From assembly GCA_016218725.1 (NCBI GenBank), contig JACRDB010000139.1:1-64000 (forward strand): 64,000 bases of DNA, read 5' to 3'. Under the pieces are notes generated by a model that was not told where the DNA came from, ran no database searches, and saw only the letters and a list, made by a program, of their open reading frames with translations. Origin of the DNA: Deltaproteobacteria bacterium. Its GTDB lineage: Bacteria; Myxococcota_A; Polyangia; Polyangiales; Ga0077539. Shown piece by piece: positions 62,112-64,000 of this stretch (its first letter is position 1; the number at the start of each line of letters is the position of its first letter). A program made the translations under genes and the position numbers.

Positions 62112-64000
62112 ATGGTCAATCCAAATGTCGTTGGACAAGCCGAACTCGGGCAGCATCTCGCACAGATCCGCGAACAGGCAGGGATCAGTCAGGCGGAGTT
62201 GGCTCGTCGGCTCACCTGGAGCCAAGCAGTTCTCTCGCGGGTGGAGTCGGGGGAACGGTCTGTCTCACCGGAGGAGCTCCATCAGATCTTGAAGCAACTC
62301 GACACACCTGGGGCGACTAGGCTGCGAGAAGTCATTCAGAGAGACTGGTCGATTCTTCCTCGGCCAGCGATCGATCACCGTGATCATGATTTGTTGTGGG
62401 ATGCTGAGCAGGTGGCGAGGGATCTCTCTGCTCTCCGCGAGCAACCGGACGTGCGGAATGCTTTCGAGCGGAGGTTGCGGGCATTCCTAGACGAACTGCA
62501 ATGCACTGCGGCACTCCTCCTCAAGCGAAGTCATCAGGTTGCGTTCATCGGGAGCATTGGCATTGGCAAGTCAACGGCAATCTGTCGCACCACTGGGCTC
62601 ACAGTTCCTGGTCTTGATGGTGGGCAACCTGCTCCCGTGCTCGAGGCAGGTTCTGGCGGAATCACGATTTGTGAAGTGCACCTTAGAAGCGGCCCACAGT
62701 ACGGACTGATCATCGAACCACGTGGTGAGGACGAGATTCGCACGGAAGTAACGGACTTCGCCGAACACATCCTTCGGGGTGATGCTGGCAGTAGCGAAGG
62801 TTCCGATGCGGGCAACGAGGGCCAGGGGATCTCCAAAGAAATCGAACGGGCGATCCGCAACATGGCAGGACTCAGGAGGACCCGCGAGAAGGTGGACGGA
62901 AAGTCTGTTCGACGAGACGGAGCCAAGGACCTCGCCACAATCCACCCAAACTCTCGCGAATTTGTGGTCGAGGTGCTCGCACGAATGCAACTGCATCGGC
63001 GCGATCGAAGAGACATCTGGTACGAACCGTCCTTTGACAAGCCGGCGCTCGTCTGGCTAAAGGAGATGTTCGAGCAGGTGAACAATGGGCGCCATCCAGA
63101 CTTCACGCTGCCCAAACGCATTGAGGTGGTCGTCCCGAAGCCTCTTCTAGGTGAGACCGATCTCTCTGTGCGAATCATCGACACGAAGGGGATCGACCGC
63201 ACCGCCGCCAGGGCTGATCTGGAAATGCATCTCGACGATCCCCATACGGTCGTGGTGCTTTGCACTGGCTTCAACAATGCGCCCGCTGCGGAACCGCGCC
63301 TGCTGCTGGAACGTGCTCTGGAGGCAGGAGTACGAACCGTCAGAACTCATGCGACCCTTCTAGTCCTGCCCCGTCCGGAGGAGGCATTGGCCGTCAAGGA
63401 CGAGTCCGGAGTCCGGGTCGAGACTGTCGCCGAAGGCTATGAGTTGAAGGGAGATCAGATTGCTCTGGCGCTCGAACCTCTCGGTTTGGCGAACCTCCCG
63501 CTTTGCTTCTTCAATGCCCATCAGGACGACCCAGAATCCCTGCGGTCGGTATTGTCCGAGCGTATCGATCGTTCACGCGAAAACTCTCAGAACAAGCTGC
63601 GTGAGATCGTTCTGAATGCCCGTCGGTTGCTCGACAACTATGAGCAGGAACAGGTGCAGGAGGTCATTCGCCAGGCAAGCAGAATGCTCCAGACCTGGGT
63701 GAGTCGACACTCAAAGATCCCTACGCCTACTGGTAGTCTCCAAGCTAGCTTGGTGGAGCAAATCCAAAAAGCGTACGCGAGCACGGTCCGCGCCACCGTC
63801 CGTCGCGAAGGTGAGTGGGAGACCCTCAGTTTCTCGCACCACCTCGGATTCGGAGCACGTCGAATGGCAGCCCAGTCTCTCGGTAAGAGCGTCGAAGCGT
63901 TCTCCGAACTCTGCAAGACCTTGGCGGAGAATCCGCAGTATGCGGAAGCGCAGGACCTCCTCATTCAGGCGGATCGAGTCTTGGCTACATCCTATGAGGA
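62112..64000 (+). CDS. XRE-HTH / P-loop GTPase-like protein (3' end outside window)
   Basis: An open frame of at least 629 codons runs past the window end. ATG 62112 has AGGAG about 6 nt upstream. An XRE-type helix-turn-helix lies at about 10-65 (GISQAELARRLTWSQAVLSRVESGER). A P-loop NTPase domain follows: Walker A GSIGIGKST (147-155) and a DTKGID segment (D357) in the place of the GTPase G3 motif. A long insert lies between them, and helical regions follow (SRENSQNKLREIVLNARRLLDNYEQEQ), as in dynamin-like GTPases. A defence function is inferred from HTH-NTPase fusion and lower G+C; partner genes would lie beyond the window. Confidence 0.72.
   Translation, partial: MVNPNVVGQAELGQHLAQIREQAGISQAELARRLTWSQAVLSRVESGERSVSPEELHQILKQLDTPGATRLREVIQRDWSILPRPAIDHRDHDLLWDAEQVARDLSALREQPDVRNAFERRLRAFLDELQCTAALLLKRSHQVAFIGSIGIGKSTAICRTTGLTVPGLDGGQPAPVLEAGSGGITICEVHLRSGPQYGLIIEPRGEDEIRTEVTDFAEHILRGDAGSSEGSDAGNEGQGISKEIERAIRNMAGLRRTREKVDGKSVRRDGAKDLATIHPNSREFVVEVLARMQLHRRDRRDIWYEPSFDKPALVWLKEMFEQVNNGRHPDFTLPKRIEVVVPKPLLGETDLSVRIIDTKGIDRTAARADLEMHLDDPHTVVVLCTGFNNAPAAEPRLLLERALEAGVRTVRTHATLLVLPRPEEALAVKDESGVRVETVAEGYELKGDQIALALEPLGLANLPLCFFNAHQDDPESLRSVLSERIDRSRENSQNKLREIVLNARRLLDNYEQEQVQEVIRQASRMLQTWVSRHSKIPTPTGSLQASLVEQIQKAYASTVRATVRREGEWETLSFSHHLGFGARRMAAQSLGKSVEAFSELCKTLAENPQYAEAQDLLIQADRVLATSYE

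Overview
The window is GC-rich DNA (roughly 70% G+C by eye) with the hallmarks of a myxobacterium (Myxococcota, probably Polyangia). These include many lipoproteins with Asp/Ala/Pro/Gly-rich linkers, two tandem proteins made of 8-cysteine repeats, giant regulatory proteins (kinase/AAA/GAF/cyclase and a 1.7-kb-residue TPR protein), partner-switching regulators, and many GTG/TTG starts. No rRNA, tRNA or CRISPR array was seen.

The most notable region is 1089-10078, a chromosomal integron. A complete integron integrase (intI, minus strand, with the IntI-specific insertion) faces away from a putative attI (crossover triplet near 2282) and four plus-strand gene cassettes. Three cassettes end in homogeneous 91-bp attC sites (7033-7123, 7963-8053, 9262-9352) with complementary GCCYAAC/GTTRGGC ends and a textbook extrahelical base. 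The array closes with a short, unrelated, slightly degenerate attC-like site (10022-10078). Cassette 1 encodes a 1374-residue nucleoside-phosphorylase/STAND NTPase/TPR protein, an NLR-like architecture expected of an anti-phage sensor-effector. Cassette 2 encodes a small CxxCxGxG zinc-ribbon protein and a conserved hypothetical protein. Cassette 3 encodes a two-GYF-domain membrane protein. Cassette 4 encodes an unknown protein preceded by an 11-codon leader ORF whose stop overlaps the gene start. A truncated Rpn-like nuclease lies on the other side of intI.

From 10130 to about 61530 the DNA is core-like. It starts with a partner-switching module (RsbW-like kinase, STAS antagonist, FHA-GAF-PP2C phosphatase). 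Exopolysaccharide genes follow (sugar transferase, CpsD-like P-loop ATPase, flippase), with nucleotide synthesis genes (pyrC, guaB) and two FAD enzymes. Two paralogous Cys-core lipoproteins come next, one with a 31-proline run. Then come a 1816-residue kinase/AAA/GAF/adenylate cyclase, a PhoB/PhoR-like pair, and a cobalamin riboswitch controlling two surface lipoproteins, the first a likely beta-propeller. The rest of the core-like part holds the Cys-repeat lipoproteins, a penicillin-acylase-family hydrolase, a zinc-ribbon pseudokinase, a parvulin/SurA-like protein, two M15-type peptidoglycan peptidases, a PilZ protein, a small histidine kinase, an orphan DUF2357/PD-(D/E)XK nuclease, the giant TPR protein, a DUF952 protein, an amine oxidase and several lipoproteins.

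From about 61533 composition shifts again. After a 579-bp gene-poor stretch an XRE-HTH/P-loop GTPase-like gene begins at 62112 and runs off the window. Its make-up resembles accessory (defence-type) genes. Both ends of the window are therefore accessory and the middle is mostly resident chromosome. Gene packing in the middle is tight, with several abutting or overlapping convergent stops.
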